This document shows, one piece after another, positions 63,083 to 64,000 of a stretch of 64,000 nucleotides of DNA. The notes under the pieces were generated by a model. The model had not been told where the DNA came from, did no database searches, and saw only the letters and a program-made list of their open reading frames with translations. The stretch lies in contig JAFQPR010000088.1 in NCBI GenBank assembly GCA_017411605.1, positions 26,459 to 90,458 on the forward strand, read 5' to 3'. This stretch comes from Clostridia bacterium. GTDB taxonomy: Bacteria > Bacillota > Clostridia > Oscillospirales > CAG-272. The position numbers were made by a program, and so were the translations under genes. Within the stretch, counting starts at the first letter, position 1. Every line of letters starts with the position of its first letter.

Positions 63083-63541
63083 TTAAAATAATTTATCTAG
63101 TTCCGTTTTCAATCTTGCTTTCATTTCTTTTAATTCGGTAGCAGATGGACGGTTATCGGAGCAGTACATTTTTTCTATGGGATACCACCAAACAGGACCT
63201 TTGCCTTTGTTTCCGTAGCATTCTAAATCCCCGCTTACTCTCGGAAATAGGTGCCAATGAAGGTGTGTATCTCCATTACCAAGCAATTCATAATTCATTT
63301 TTTCTGCACCAAATGCCTTTGATACAGCCTCTGCCACAACAGACATTTCTTCTAAAAACTTAATTTTTGTCGGATACTCTAAATGAAACAATTCCGTTTT
63401 ATGCTCTTTAAAAAGAAAAAGTGTGTACCCCCTAAAATGCTGATTGTCGCCAATAACAACATAGCCGGTTTCTAATTCCTTGACAAACCATGGATTAATG
63501 TTTTCTTTAATCATACGAATTCTATCGCAAATCAAACACAT
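63083..63541 (-). CDS. HIT family nucleotide hydrolase
   Basis: 152 residues with the histidine triad HLHWH (93-97, in THLHWHLFPR), preceded by RGYTLFLFKEH. HIT proteins bind and hydrolyse nucleotide phosphoramides or dinucleotide polyphosphates. The zinc-like CLIC at the N-terminus and DLECYGNKGKGPVWW tail are family extras. It stands alone, and its substrate is unknown. Confidence 0.93.
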   Translation of the reverse strand: MCLICDRIRMIKENINPWFVKELETGYVVIGDNQHFRGYTLFLFKEHKTELFHLEYPTKIKFLEEMSVVAEAVSKAFGAEKMNYELLGNGDTHLHWHLFPRVSGDLECYGNKGKGPVWWYPIEKMYCSDNRPSATELKEMKARLKTELDKLF

Positions 63542-63595
63542 GACCTATTTACCTCGAAAAATACTTATTTCCCCTCAGATTATACTAGATTCTAA

Positions 63596-64000
63596 TTACA
63601 ACTGCTTAATCTCATTGGCAATCATAGCCATGGTTTTGGCGTTGGTATCAATTTTAATGGTACCCAGTGCTTGATACATCGGTATTCTTGCTATGCTTCT
63701 CTCAATTACATCTTCAGAGCGAATACCTCTTTTTACATCCATTGATAATCTTTCGCACAGAGTCTTTTCATCCGCTACAAGTGAGACGCATTTCACCTCA
63801 CAGTTCTGTGTATCCAGCTTCTTAAGTATGGAATCGATAATTCTCTGCTCGTGCATCACCCAACAAAAAATAATATTCTCGTATGCAGAACATTTCAGAA
63901 AATTATTGAGTAAGTAACAAATATTATTCGTCACCATTGCTTTTGTTTCATCGGTTACTTGGAACGGATTTGCATCCCAACACCAATCTCCGTCAAGAAA
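63596..64000 (-). CDS. P-loop nucleotide-kinase-like protein, N-terminus beyond the window
   Basis: The frame is open to the right edge, 134 codons, so the first Met inside (63937) is not the start. The visible start, FLDGDWCWDANPFQV, and the following CWVMHEQRIIDSIL and LCERLSMDVKRGIR belong to the AAA_33-like nucleotide kinase group of Bacillota; the P-loop itself lies outside. The gene reads the same way as the HIT gene, 54 bp upstream of it. Confidence 0.75.
   Translation of the reverse strand, partial: FLDGDWCWDANPFQVTDETKAMVTNNICYLLNNFLKCSAYENIIFCWVMHEQRIIDSILKKLDTQNCEVKCVSLVADEKTLCERLSMDVKRGIRSEDVIERSIARIPMYQALGTIKIDTNAKTMAMIANEIKQL

Noticed and set aside
1-64000. rRNA, tRNA, tmRNA, RNase P RNA and riboswitches
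   Set aside because: No conserved loops, acceptor stems or riboswitch cores were seen; intergenic regions are short and mostly explained by promoters and terminators.

Overview
The window is chromosomal DNA of a low-GC, spore-forming member of the Bacillota, most likely class Clostridia. The evidence is spoIIGA-sigE, spoVT, a sigA-dnaG pair, a yybS-gdpP-rplI-dnaB operon, a nusB...recN...dnaE cluster in clostridial order, A-rich strong ribosome binding sites and many consensus sigma-A promoters with 17-bp spacers. A biotin-dependent sodium-pumping decarboxylase and an acetate kinase point to anaerobic fermentation. No rRNA, tRNA, CRISPR array or intact transposase was recognised. Species cannot be set from the sequence alone.

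Layout. 1-3097 (+): end of an operon for a membrane decarboxylase (biotin carrier, beta subunit, carboxyltransferase). 3189-3401 (+): small DUF1653 protein. 3488-12183 (-): yybS, gdpP, rplI, dnaB, tilS, ftsH. 12409-19066 (+): recG, rarA, a lipid kinase and comEC. 19104-19513: a 410-bp palindromic MITE-like element with 17-bp perfect terminal inverted repeats, ending in the ychF stop codon. 19511-20605 (-): ychF. 20849-21538 (+): orphan response regulator. 21605-27986 (-): coaE, M18 aminopeptidase, prfA, tsaC/ywlC and a GyrA/ParC-like topoisomerase subunit. 28138-33416: P-loop ATPase (+), ackA (-), tmcAL (+), a small unknown gene with a Spo0A-box promoter (+), and a DUF3048 protein (+).

33508-35420 is the most rearranged part. 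Intact spoVT is followed by a membrane-protein gene on the other strand, then by a truncated second spoVT 5' end. The two spoVT copies agree in all of their first 34 residues but differ at about 16 silent sites, and both keep a sigma-G-like promoter. 35421-44784 (-): PHP phosphatase, a lipoprotein, sigA-dnaG, yigZ-hflX, rpmE and sigE-spoIIGA. 45010-48852 (-): cvpA, a zinc-finger ClpE-like unfoldase and mrp from one consensus promoter. 48951-60889 (-): an eleven-gene operon nusB, TsaD-like, xseA, xseB, tlyA, nadK, argR, recN, murB, whiA, dnaE. 61117-64000: small membrane protein, a fused nucleotidase/guanylate-kinase-like protein, a decayed epimerase gene, a HIT protein and a kinase cut by the window edge.

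Most of the window is core housekeeping: replication, repair, translation, cell wall and sporulation control. No large undescribed multi-gene system was found. The items most worth a second look are the spoVT duplication scar, the inverted-repeat element, the nucleotidase/guanylate-kinase fusion, the TsaD paralogue, the ComEC with a decayed metallo-hydrolase domain and two candidate Spo0A-type promoters.
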